From positions 1 to 8,417 of the forward strand of contig JARRRL010000189.1 in assembly GCA_037380725.1 (NCBI GenBank): 8,417 nt of DNA, read 5' to 3'. How positions within the stretch are numbered: position 1 is the first letter of the stretch; every line of letters starts with the position of its first letter. Shown here in pieces: positions 1 through 6,496 of this stretch. A program made the translations under genes and the position numbers. Under the pieces are notes generated by a model, which saw nothing but the letters and a program-made list of their open reading frames with translations, made no database searches and was not told the DNA's origin. The DNA comes from JARRRL01 sp037380725 (GTDB taxonomy: Bacteria; Pseudomonadota; Gammaproteobacteria; Pseudomonadales; JANQJO01).

Positions 1-180
1 TGTCGTCTCTTGTATTGCTTGCACAACTTTATCACGCGCAATCGGTTTTTTATTTTTGTTGCCATGCTCACGCACAACAGCATCAGTGCGTGGAGGCACC
101 ACCGGCTCTGCATCGATTGCTTCAATGCGCTCGTAAACTACAGCCTGTATTTGCTGCGGAAGAATCAGGACATCCACCAT
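1..180 (-). CDS. Partial ORF of unknown function, 3' end off window
   Basis: An open frame on the minus strand starts at an ATG at 180-178 and stays open for 60 codons to the window edge, so the product is incomplete at its C-terminus. It begins MVDVLILPQQIQAVVYERIE and continues with a charged stretch containing GNKNKKPIARDKVV. An in-frame TGA at 201-199 limits how far upstream it can start; two GTG codons (198-193) are alternatives. The start lies inside the sequence shared with the right window end and only about 37 bases inside an IS3-like terminal repeat (end at 217), so the gene probably belongs to a mobile element. I do not recognise the family. It bears no resemblance to the orfA remnant that follows the same terminal sequence at the right end. 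Coding status is moderate because only a fragment is visible. Confidence 0.45.
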   Translation of the reverse strand, partial: MVDVLILPQQIQAVVYERIEAIDAEPVVPPRTDAVVREHGNKNKKPIARDKVVQAIQETT

Positions 181-233
181 TTTCTTTGTGTCCACCACTC
201 AACCTAATTGACATCCACAACGATCTATTTCTA
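175..233 (+). repeat. Direct repeat, left copy (IS end plus flank)
   Basis: These 59 bases recur at 8360-8417 in the same orientation with one substitution (t191 versus a8376) and one T fewer in the right copy's TATTTCTA. The inner part, up to 217, carries an IS3-like end reading TGGATGTCAATTAGGTTG on the minus strand. The part from 218 to 233 lies outside that end, in the leader of the RAYT remnant. Because the flank is shared too, the duplication is larger than an IS terminus alone. Confidence 0.9.
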
Positions 234-278
234 GGCTTCGTTAGCTGTTTAATGCATCAACATAACATTAAGATCACC

Positions 279-416
279 ATGACGAAACCTAGAAACTCGC
301 TCATCAGCTTAGATGACACACCTTACTACCACATCGTTTCCCGCTGTGTGCGACGATCATTTCTATGCGGCCTAGACACTTTATCTGGCACGAACTTCGA
401 ACATCGCCAAAGCTAG
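279..416 (+). pseudogene. REP-associated tyrosine transposase (RAYT), 5' fragment
   Basis: The frame begins at ATG 279 and encodes 45 residues before a TAG at 414-416. The start MTKPRNSLISLDDTPYYHIV, followed by SRCVRRSFLCGLDTLSG and FEHR, is the characteristic N-terminus of the Y1/IS200-like REP-associated transposases, which normally run to 200-330 residues. The HUH motif and catalytic tyrosine, expected further downstream, are absent, so the protein cannot work. The stop comes immediately after FEHRQS and only 23 bases before the end of the convergent gabT remnant, so the rest was deleted rather than just frameshifted. The frame is open further upstream to 15, but family similarity starts only at 279. 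Confidence 0.85.
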
Positions 417-439
417 GGCAGTAATCACTGTGTTGCAGA

Positions 440-1653
440 TTATTCGATCACAGCCGCCAAAAGACGATCGAAGCAGTCCATGCCTTCATTGACCGTTTCC
501 TCTTGAATGGTGAGTGGTGGCAGGAAACGAATAACATTGCCATAAAAACCACAAGGCAACAATATGAGGCTGTTTTCCTTAGCCTTGGCAATGATTTTTT
601 GGGGTATGTGTCCTTTACCGCCGCCAGACGTTTTTGAAACCATTCGCCAATGGCCAGCGCACGTTCTGGCAGGTTTTCTTCTGCCATGACGTCCAGTACG
701 GCCAGTGCTGCCGCACAGGCTATTGGTGATCCCCCATAGGTACCGCCAAGACCACCCGGTAGGGGCGCGTTCATGATCTGCGCCTTGCCGACAACCGCTG
801 CCAGTGGATACCCCCCGGCAATGCCCTTAGCTAGGGTCGTCAGATCAGGTTCGATTCCCGAGTATTCGGTGCAAAAGAATTTGCCGGTGCGGCCAAAGCC
901 CGTCTGGACTTCATCGGCAATCAGAACGATGCCGTGTTGATCACAATACTGGCGCAGGAACCGCATCAATTCACTGGGGGCTGGGTAAAAACCGCCTTCG
1001 CCCTGTATCGGTTCTATGATGATAGCCGCAATATCCTCGACGGCGATGCTGGCCTTGGTAAGCTTGGTGAGCGCCTGAATGGTGTCATCGACGGTGACGC
1101 CATGAATGGCCATGGGAAAAGGCAGATGATAGATATCGCCTGGGAAAGGGCCGAAACCCTGCTTATAAGGCAAAATTTTTCCGGTTAAGGCCATGGCCAT
1201 ATTGGTGCGACCATGAAAACCACCGGTAAAGGCCAATACCCCTCTGCGCCCGGTGTGGGCACGGGCAATTTTTACGGCATTTTCCACCGCTTCGGCGCCG
1301 GTGCTGACCAACAAGGTTTTCTTTTCAGATTTACCGGGCGCCAACTGATTCAGTTTCTCTGCCAAGGTCACCGCCTGCTCATAGGGATTAATCATCAGGC
1401 ACGTGTGGGAAAAATTTTCTACTTGCTGTTTCACCGCCGCAATAATTTTGTCGTGGCTGTGGCCGGTGTTGCAAACGGCAATGCCACTGCCAAAATCGAT
1501 GTAACGATTACCTTCAACATCCCACAATTCAGCATTTTTGGCTCTGGCAACAAAGGCAGAATACACATTACCCATACCACGTGGGAAGGCTTTGTCTCGT
1601 CTCGCCTGAAGGCTCTCGTTCGTCTGAGTGTCTCTATTCATGTCTCTATTCAT
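440..1653 (-). pseudogene. gabT: 4-aminobutyrate aminotransferase, internally deleted and frameshifted
   Basis: This is a PLP-dependent class III aminotransferase that would move the amino group of GABA to 2-oxoglutarate, giving succinate semialdehyde. Recognisable parts from the start are STGAEAVENAVKIAR (117-131), the glycine-rich FTGGFHGRT, EPIQGEGG with Glu214, ADEVQTGFGRTG with Asp247, and the PLP lysine in LAKGIAGG (Lys276). Similarity stops at about residue 350 (near position 605). It resumes in another frame as QKIIAKAKENS, then PCGFYGNVIRFLPPLT, which includes the substrate-carboxylate arginine, ending at TAA 440-442. About 35 codons of the small domain, including the VRGLG region, are missing between the two parts. 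The long frame instead reads nonsense to a stop at 448. E. coli GabT is 426 residues. Two in-frame ATGs (1653 and 1641) lie in a 12-bp tandem duplication. It follows gabD in the same operon order as in other bacteria. Confidence 0.9.
1630..1653 (-). repeat. 12-bp tandem duplication at gabT start
   Basis: The unit ATGAATAGAGAC occurs twice in a row on the minus strand, giving the protein start MNRDMNRD and two in-frame start codons. An AAGGA sits only one base before the first ATG and 13 before the second, so neither spacing is good. This fits a start region disturbed by the adjoining gabD deletion. Confidence 0.85.
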
Positions 1654-2996
1654 ATCCTTATCATGATGCCTTCGTTAATACCGATCATGCCGTATTCCAG
1701 TGCCTCCGATACCCGCCAAACACGACCGATATCACGAGCATAGAAATAAGCGGCGAGGCCGAAGTCGGTATCATTCGCGATCGCTATGGCTTCCGCTTCC
1801 GTATCAAAGGGAATCAATGGAGCCACCGGGCCGAAAATCTCGTGGCGCGCAATCGGCATACTATTGGTGACATTTGTGAGTATCGTGGGCTGATAGAATG
1901 AACCTCCGAGCGCATGACGCTCGCCGCCTACCGCGATTTTGGCACCGGCGGCGACTGAATCTTGGATCAACGTGTCGATATCCTGCAATGCCCGCGCGTG
2001 GATTAAGGGCCCGATGACGACGTCTTTCTCAAGACCGTTACCGACCTTGAATTCAGCCACTGCCCCAGCCAATTTCTCTGCAAAGGCATCATGAACACGA
2101 CGTTGAACCAATATACGATTGCTGCACACACAGGTCTGACCGGCGTTACGGAACTTGGATGCAATAGCGCCTTGCACCGCGGCATCCAGATCGGCGTCTT
2201 CGAACACAATAAAAGGCGCGTTGCCACCCAGTTCCATCGACACCTTCTTCACGGTAGAGGCGCATTGGGTGATCAATTGCTTGCCCACCTCGGTAGAACC
2301 GGTGAAAGAAAATTTGGCCACAAGCGGGCTTTCCGTCAGCACCTTGCCTATACCGCGCGAATCGGTACCGACCACCACATTGAAAACACCGGCTGGGATT
2401 CCGGCCATTTCCGCCAGTTTTGCCAGTGCCAATGCCGATAAAGGGGTTTCCGAGGCCGGTCGGATGACAAACGTACAACCCGCAGCCAGGGCGGGCGCTG
2501 CCTTACGGGTAATCATGGCATTGGGAAAATTCCACGGAGTAATGGCCGCCACCACGCCCACCGGCTGCTTGATCACCAGTAAACGGCGGTCATTATTTGG
2601 CGCTGGAATGGTATCGCCATAAACCCGCTTAGCTTCCTCGGCGAACCACTCAACAAAGGAGGCGCCATAGCCAACTTCTCCCTTGGCTTCAGCCAAAGGC
2701 TTACCCTGCTCAAGGGTCATGATGACGCCAAGATCGTGTTGGTGCACCATCATGAGGTCAAACCATCGACGCAACAGCGTTGCACGCTCAGCGGCGGTTT
2801 TACGTTTCCAAGCTGGCAGCGCATCACTGGCGGCTTTGATCGCGGCTTCCGCGTCACCGATACCGCAGTTACTGACTTCAGCAACGGTCTCGCCAGTAGC
2901 CGGGTTGGAAACGGTGAATCGTTTACTACTACTTATCCATTGACCATTAATGTACGCATCACTGGCCAGGAGCTCGGGATGAGCGAGTGCAGACAT
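1650..2996 (-). CDS. gabD: Succinate-semialdehyde dehydrogenase, C-terminally truncated
   Basis: An aldehyde dehydrogenase that would oxidise succinate semialdehyde to succinate with NAD(P)+, the second step of GABA degradation. The 448-residue product keeps TPWNFPNA (153-160), the Rossmann motif FTGSTEVGK (231-239), catalytic Glu255 in MELGGNAPF, catalytic Cys289 in NAGQTCVCSNR, and EIFGP (386-390). E. coli GabD has 482 residues. Here the sequence leaves the family at GINEGI, followed by MIRI and a stop, so the conserved tail with the APFGG and GLGREGSKYG motifs is lost. That tail carries the oligomerisation strand, so the enzyme is probably inactive. The usual cofactor-binding lysine of the KPA/KPSE motif reads Arg179 (VIRPASETP). 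The ATG at 2996 has GGAGGA five bases upstream; a GTG at 3008 overlaps that ribosome-binding site and was rejected. The stop overlaps the gabT start. Confidence 0.9.
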   Translation of the reverse strand: MSALAHPELLASDAYINGQWISSSKRFTVSNPATGETVAEVSNCGIGDAEAAIKAASDALPAWKRKTAAERATLLRRWFDLMMVHQHDLGVIMTLEQGKPLAEAKGEVGYGASFVEWFAEEAKRVYGDTIPAPNNDRRLLVIKQPVGVVAAITPWNFPNAMITRKAAPALAAGCTFVIRPASETPLSALALAKLAEMAGIPAGVFNVVVGTDSRGIGKVLTESPLVAKFSFTGSTEVGKQLITQCASTVKKVSMELGGNAPFIVFEDADLDAAVQGAIASKFRNAGQTCVCSNRILVQRRVHDAFAEKLAGAVAEFKVGNGLEKDVVIGPLIHARALQDIDTLIQDSVAAGAKIAVGGERHALGGSFYQPTILTNVTNSMPIARHEIFGPVAPLIPFDTEAEAIAIANDTDFGLAAYFYARDIGRVWRVSEALEYGMIGINEGIMIRI

Positions 2997-3112
2997 TGAA
3001 TCCTCCACGAGTTGGTTGAAAGAAGAAACTATTTGAAATCATTTGCCAATGCAGATAAATATTAAACTTTCAAACTTAAGTTTGATACCCATAAAACAAA
3101 GATGGGTTCCTC
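2997..3112. promoter_or_regulatory. gabD / LysR divergent intergenic region with 16-bp palindrome
   Basis: The spacer between divergent gabD and the LysR-type gene is AT-rich and holds a perfect palindrome, TCAAACTTAAGTTTGA, at 3070-3085. It fits the T-N11-A layout of LysR-type operators, and its location between a regulator and its target is typical. A strong ribosome-binding site for gabD (GGAGGA, minus strand) lies at 3001-3006. I could not place convincing -35/-10 boxes. Operator function is inferred. With the regulator broken, the site is probably orphaned. Confidence 0.6.
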
Positions 3113-3309
3113 ATGAAAAAGTCTTCGGCGTTGCCCAAGCCCGTTTCCGAGTATGATCTGCGCCTACTGCGGGTATTTCGAGTGGTGGTTGAATGCGGTG
3201 GCTTCAGCGCTGCCGAACAGGTGCTGAATATATCCCGTTCCACCATCTGCGTACACACATCAGCAACCTGGAAAAGCGCATGAATGTTCGGCTGGCCCGG
3301 CGTGGTCGC
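3113..3309 (+). pseudogene. LysR-type transcriptional regulator, N-terminal fragment
   Basis: The frame from ATG 3113 encodes the LysR winged helix-turn-helix: YDLRLLRVFRVVVECGGFSA, then AEQVLNISRSTI. It ends at TGA 3281-3283 after 56 residues. In the next frame the family sequence continues as VH-ISNLEKRMNVRLARRGR, so the gene is frameshifted near 3253-3260, best explained by an extra AC in the run GTACACAC. Similarity ends at about 3309, where a dispersed repeat copy begins (3304). The effector-binding domain of this roughly 300-residue family is missing. Divergent orientation from gabD suggests that it once controlled gabDT. It cannot make a functional regulator. Confidence 0.85.
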
Positions 3310-3390
3310 TTTGGCGTTGCGCTACTTTCATGCTGTGTGCCCCTTTCTCTCTTATCTCAAAGTAGGGGGTGTCTCGCAGGAGCTTGGCAC
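3304..3390 (-). repeat. Dispersed repeat copy A
   Basis: Read on the minus strand, this segment matches 6267-6325 of the plus strand. Both contain TGCCAA, CTC, TGCGAGACACCCC, CTTT, ATAAGAG and then CGCAA(C/T)GCCAAAG before ACC. Copy A has about 21 extra bases between the ATAAGAG block and the last block. Similarity begins just where the LysR gene ends. The two copies are inverted relative to each other and enclose about 3 kb. Family identity is unknown; a MITE or RAYT-associated repeat is possible. Confidence 0.7.
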
Positions 3391-3405
3391 ATGGGGAGCA
3401 AAACG

Positions 3406-3612
3406 TTATTGTCCTATGGCTTCTTTGCGTTCTCGTTCATATTCAGTGAATGATTTATTGGCCTTTTCCATACATTCATCATATCGAGATGGAGGAAGTT
3501 TGGAACATTTATTTCGATTACTGGCCTGTATACCCTCATACACTCCTCTATTTGAGCAGCTTGATAAAACGAGTAGAGCAAAAAACAATGTGGCGGGACT
3601 GAGGGTCAACAA
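3406..3612 (-). CDS. Small putative lipoprotein
   Basis: A 68-residue product with a hydrophobic segment (LFFALLVL, 9-16) ending in a lipobox LSSC, with Cys19 as the lipidation site. The mature part has two further cysteines in NKCSKLPPSRYDEC followed by a charged helix (FTEYERERKE). The pattern of Asn/Arg-Cys, Pro-Pro-Ser, Asp-Glu-Cys and a YExxR-rich tail resembles small uncharacterised lipoproteins common in Gammaproteobacteria, known to me only as hypothetical. The proposed start is TTG at 3612, preceded by AAGG seven bases upstream. No basic residue precedes the hydrophobic stretch, which is unusual for a lipoprotein signal and suggests that the original start may lie upstream in the open frame (LKTLQGDG) or has been lost. 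It converges with the LysR remnant. It lies downstream of the OsmC gene, separated by 146 bases in which I see nothing definite. Confidence 0.6.
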   Translation of the reverse strand: MLTLSPATLFFALLVLSSCSNRGVYEGIQASNRNKCSKLPPSRYDECMEKANKSFTEYERERKEAIGQ

Positions 3613-3758
3613 ACCATCGCCTTGTAGGGTTTTCAGTGCGGCGATTTCGAGGGCCGAAGATTGGCTTAAGGGAGTCGAGAAGAAGCTCGTGATCGCTCAG
3701 TGCACGGATCACGAGACAAATGGTATCGCAAAAGGATGTTGTGGCTCATCTGTATCGT

Positions 3759-4298
3759 TTAGTGTTTTTTATCAATCAGTTGCCCTCGAGCGTCTTCCAC
3801 GTTAACGGTGATGTCGATGCCTTGCCGAACACTCTGTGTGACGACGCAAAAGTCTTCGAATTGACTTATGGCTCGCGCTAGGCGCGATTCGTTTACCGAT
3901 GCGTTACCCAATTTCAGGGTTACATCGATGTGGCTGATGCGCCAGCGACCCTTACTCAGTCCACCGGGTGTCGTGGTAGCCGATTGTGCTCGCGTCATGA
4001 CGCCTTCGACACGCGCGCTGATCGGACCGGCGTCTTCATTAAATTTGTGGATAGAGAACAATAGACTGGCGGCTAGACAGTTGGCAACAGCAGCGATCAG
4101 CAGTTTGCTTGGATTGGGACCGGCATTGTCACCCAAAGGCGGGGGTTCGTCAGTAATGAGTTGACCCGCATCACCGAAGTCCACCTGAAATTGATAACCA
4201 GTCATCAGTTTTAGCGTAACGCTGACTTTTTTTGTTTCAATGTCTGGTTTTGTCTCAGTGTCTGGGCCCATGGCATTGTCTGGCGGTGATTGAGGCAT
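3759..4298 (-). CDS. OsmC-family protein
   Basis: The product of 179 residues matches the OsmC/Ohr fold family of small cysteine-dependent peroxide reductases. Its landmarks are DEPPPLGDNAGPNPSKLL followed by VANCLAASLLF (Cys74), and FEDFCVVTQSVRQG (Cys151). The two cysteines are the family's redox pair. This branch has a long loop (TPGGLSKGRWR) and is not classical OsmC or Ohr, so the substrate is unknown. The chosen ATG at 4298 has GGAG nine bases upstream; an ATG at 4337 without such a site would add 13 residues. Residues 13-23 show a short duplication, DTETK then DIETK, also visible in the DNA, which makes the N-terminus longer and more polar than usual. It appears intact and monocistronic. 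A cytoplasmic role against organic hydroperoxides or related oxidants is inferred from the family. Confidence 0.85.
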   Translation of the reverse strand: MPQSPPDNAMGPDTETKPDIETKKVSVTLKLMTGYQFQVDFGDAGQLITDEPPPLGDNAGPNPSKLLIAAVANCLAASLLFSIHKFNEDAGPISARVEGVMTRAQSATTTPGGLSKGRWRISHIDVTLKLGNASVNESRLARAISQFEDFCVVTQSVRQGIDITVNVEDARGQLIDKKH

Positions 4299-4365
4299 GA
4301 ACAAGCACTCCATTGCTGTGATCGGATGGAAAATCATAACAGTATCAGAGCGGGTTGGCGATCCA

Positions 4366-4499
4366 CTTGGACATAATTGGGGACATCCACGGGATTTCCC
4401 GACTGTTTTTCGTTCAGTGGGTTTGCCCCATTACTCTTCGGTGTCCCCGTTTACCCTTGTTGGCTGTCCCGTTACTTTTTGCCGTTACTTTACGGTAAG
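4366..4499 (+). repeat. Repeat-like intergenic stretch downstream of abiEii
   Basis: This spacer contains GGACAT twice (4369 and 4381), the small hairpin CGGGATTTCCCG (4390-4401) followed five bases on by T5, GTGTCCCCGT (4441-4450), TGTCCCGT (4465-4472), and a GTTACTTTTTGCCGTTACTT block (4471-4490). The last two resemble, in the opposite orientation, the ACGGGACA units and the GTAACGCAATGCCAAAGTAAC block found beyond the other side of abiE (6305-6442). No coding potential is convincing. The last ten bases overlap the end of abiEii. Confidence 0.45.
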
Positions 4500-5440
4500 C
4501 TGTTCTTAATAAAATTCAATGTATCTGCGATATCTGCCAATGGAGGTAATTCACCATACACCAAATCCGCAAAGTCACCTTCATAGATCTGTTGAAATTT
4601 TGTTGACCACTCGGAGAAGCCAGAGAATAGCGGGGCCTCTATGAGGGGCTTTTCAAGGCAATCTGAATACCCAAAGAAGCCATCTTTTTCATCCTGAATA
4701 CACGTTTCACACATGACCGAAAACGCATCAGAGCAAAGGAAGTCCTGATATTCTTCAAGACCGAGAATAAAGTGCAGGTCATAAAGGTGGCGTATTCTCT
4801 TTGCCAGTGCTGCTACAGGGTCATCTTTATAGCTGTCCTTCACAACGCCCAGAAGCTTTTCAACTAATGTGCGTTTGATAGACAAGACATTAATTTTGAA
4901 TGGCTGTAGCGCGTATTGCCCAACAATATCGTCAAGGCTTTGCTCAACAAGCACTTCAGCAATAAGAGATTGAATTTCTAGTGGCTCAAACGGCTCGGGC
5001 CGGGTAAAGGCATTAACCTCTATCAAAAGCTCCGGGGAAGCCTGCCCGAAATATTCACTTTCAATCTCACGTGGATATTGATAAACAGCTTTTCGGTATT
5101 TTGAGCCTTTGCTTGTTCGCTCATCCTCAACCTGTTTCAGGCCAATATTGGTAGCGCTTTCAACATCCTTAAGTAGCTTCTTGCATTTATTGCTCCCTAT
5201 GTCCCCAGCCATAACAGCAAGATCAATATCCTCTGAGAAGCGCTGGATAAGCTTATAGGCTTTGGAGAGTGATGTACCGCCCTTAAAGACGGCATATGAA
5301 GCTAAGTCTGAGCGACTGAGATTTCTGAGGGCATTGGTCACCCAATAATCTTTTTCAACATGAACCTGTGGCAAGCCCATAGCTTGGGAAGTTCCTTCTA
5401 CAAGGTCCAGAAATGTATCCTTGTCTTCATGTAATTTCAT
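4490..5440 (-). CDS. abiEii: AbiEii-family nucleotidyltransferase toxin
   Basis: A 316-residue protein of the DUF1814/AbiEii family, the toxin of type IV AbiE toxin-antitoxin systems. All four family motifs are visible: FKGGTSLSKAY (GGTS at 54-57); SEDIDLAV, with Asp71 and Asp73 as the metal-binding pair; KRTLVEKLLG (Lys189, Glu194, Lys195); and RIRHLYDLH (215-223). EKDYWVTNAL (29-38) is also typical. Related toxins transfer nucleotides and, in the mycobacterial MenT group, modify tRNA acceptor ends. The target here is unknown. The ATG follows the stop of the upstream antitoxin gene by two bases, so translation is probably coupled. The length is full for the family and no key residue is missing. 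The final codons (FIKNSLP) run into a repeat-like sequence, so the extreme C-terminus may have been remodelled. Confidence 0.9.
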   Translation of the reverse strand: MKLHEDKDTFLDLVEGTSQAMGLPQVHVEKDYWVTNALRNLSRSDLASYAVFKGGTSLSKAYKLIQRFSEDIDLAVMAGDIGSNKCKKLLKDVESATNIGLKQVEDERTSKGSKYRKAVYQYPREIESEYFGQASPELLIEVNAFTRPEPFEPLEIQSLIAEVLVEQSLDDIVGQYALQPFKINVLSIKRTLVEKLLGVVKDSYKDDPVAALAKRIRHLYDLHFILGLEEYQDFLCSDAFSVMCETCIQDEKDGFFGYSDCLEKPLIEAPLFSGFSEWSTKFQQIYEGDFADLVYGELPPLADIADTLNFIKNSLP

Positions 5441-5442
5441 TA

Positions 5443-6171
5443 TTATTGGATATTCCAGTCCTTGGCATCAGGCCATTGATTGGGATCAAGCTCTAATTTA
5501 TAGGTTGTGGTCGGGTTGAGTGCTTGCTTGAGATTTTGAGGGACAGTCAAGCCCAATGATGTAAAGAGCAGGCCAATCAGCGCTTTTACTTGAGGCCCGT
5601 ATCCGCGTTCAGCCAAGTTAACAATGCGCTCAAGCTCTTGAACGCTCAATTTACCCATATAGCGCTGCATGGTTTTGAGGGTTTGATTGACACTGGTATC
5701 AGAGATTTTCTTGATATCCTGCAACACATCCAAATATTGCAACAAAGGCACATCACCTTCTTCAACGGGCATGCGGGATGGGGTTGTTTTAATGCGGATT
5801 GTACCAAAGTCTTTGGTTTGTCTTCCGCCATTATCCAGTGCAAGCGTCACCGTTCGGGGCACTTGGGTGGTCAACCCCAACCGATTAAACAAGGCTGGAC
5901 CTGTAACATAGCCACGCAATTGGCCATTCTTATAGAGCATGGCGCGGATTAATTCATTATCGGAGGGTTTGCGTACCCCCAATATGCCTTGCTTGGGGAT
6001 ATAGAACTTACCTTTGGAAAGGCGCTTAATCGTCCCTTCTTTGACCAAGCGACTGACCGCTTTCACCACTGCACCGGGCGCACGGTTATACTCAGGTAAT
6101 TCGCCATAACCGAATACCTGTCCTGCGGGGATTCTCTTAATCCTACTGCCAACAATATGAGCAAAGTTCAC
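5443..6171 (-). CDS. AbiEi-type antitoxin (DUF6088 family)
   Basis: A 242-residue protein with an N-terminal winged helix-turn-helix (about residues 5-60). Its motifs are GSRIKRIPAGQVFGYGEL, AVVKAVSRLVKEGTIKRLSK and GKFYIPK, typical of DUF6088/AbiEi-like proteins. In characterised AbiE systems this partner represses the operon through the winged helix and neutralises the toxin without a stable complex; both roles are inferred here. The GTG at 6171 has a strong GGAGG five bases upstream. A GTG at 6213 would add 14 residues (MGAFANLDKVTEAY), but I see no ribosome-binding site for it. It is the first gene of the pair, two bases before abiEii. Upstream is an AT-rich stretch with TATAAA at about 6225-6232 (minus strand), but I could not find a well-spaced -35. 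Intact. Confidence 0.85.
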   Translation of the reverse strand: MNFAHIVGSRIKRIPAGQVFGYGELPEYNRAPGAVVKAVSRLVKEGTIKRLSKGKFYIPKQGILGVRKPSDNELIRAMLYKNGQLRGYVTGPALFNRLGLTTQVPRTVTLALDNGGRQTKDFGTIRIKTTPSRMPVEEGDVPLLQYLDVLQDIKKISDTSVNQTLKTMQRYMGKLSVQELERIVNLAERGYGPQVKALIGLLFTSLGLTVPQNLKQALNPTTTYKLELDPNQWPDAKDWNIQ

Positions 6172-6266
6172 ATATGCCTCCGTTACCTTGTCTAGGTTAG
6201 CAAACGCACCCACTCTTAATCAAGTTTTATATGCTAAAAACATGACAACCTTGCTCGCAGTAACCT

Positions 6267-6325
6267 ATGCCAACCTCATGCGAGACACCCCTGCTTTATA
6301 AGAGTAACGCAATGCCAAAGTAACC
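6267..6325 (+). repeat. Dispersed repeat copy B
   Basis: This shorter copy of the repeat at 3304-3390 lies in inverted orientation, about 50 bases upstream of the abiE operon. The blocks TGCGAGACACCCC, ATAAGAG and CGCAATGCCAAAG are shared. AGTAACCTAT occurs at both edges (6260-6269 and 6319-6328), giving it terminal direct repeats. Function unknown. Confidence 0.7.
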
Positions 6326-6344
6326 TATTGATTTTACTGATGGC

Positions 6345-6442
6345 ATCCAAGACGGGACATCCCCGGCCCAAGACGGGACATCTCAACCCCCAGACGGCAA
6401 CTCCAGACGGCCAACTCCAGACGGGACATCCAAGACGAGACG
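6345..6442 (+). repeat. Degenerate short direct-repeat array
   Basis: Six units begin with AGACG: AGACGGGACATC at 6350, 6371 and 6419; AGACGGCAACTCC at 6392; AGACGGCCAACTCC at 6405; and AGACGAGACG at 6433. Spacing ranges from 13 to 21 bases. Lengths and sequences vary, so this is not a CRISPR array and is too irregular for a typical iteron set. The rest of 6214-6638 has no credible gene. Confidence 0.65.
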
Positions 6443-6496
6443 CTCATTCTTCAACACCCACCACTCGCTCCCCCAGGCTCACAAGTGCTCGATTGC

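Noticed and set aside
1213..1743. 176-codon plus-strand frame
   Set aside because: It is a shadow of gabT and the gabD end, whose minus-strand frames carry clear family motifs.
3613..3758. Coding-like fragments on both strands between the lipoprotein and OsmC genes
   Set aside because: Short stretches such as AEDWLKGVEKKLVIAQ look plausible, but have no start, no motif and no family I recognise.
3284..3805. 173-codon plus-strand open frame
   Set aside because: It crosses the end of the LysR remnant, repeat copy A and the antisense of two better genes; no family resemblance and no ribosome-binding site.
4390..4415. Terminator hairpin CGGGATTTCCCG plus T5
   Set aside because: It would act on the plus strand, where no gene precedes it; arms are only five bases.
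6345..6442. CRISPR array
   Set aside because: Units are 10-14 bases, variable in sequence and spacing, with no spacers of constant length and no cas genes.
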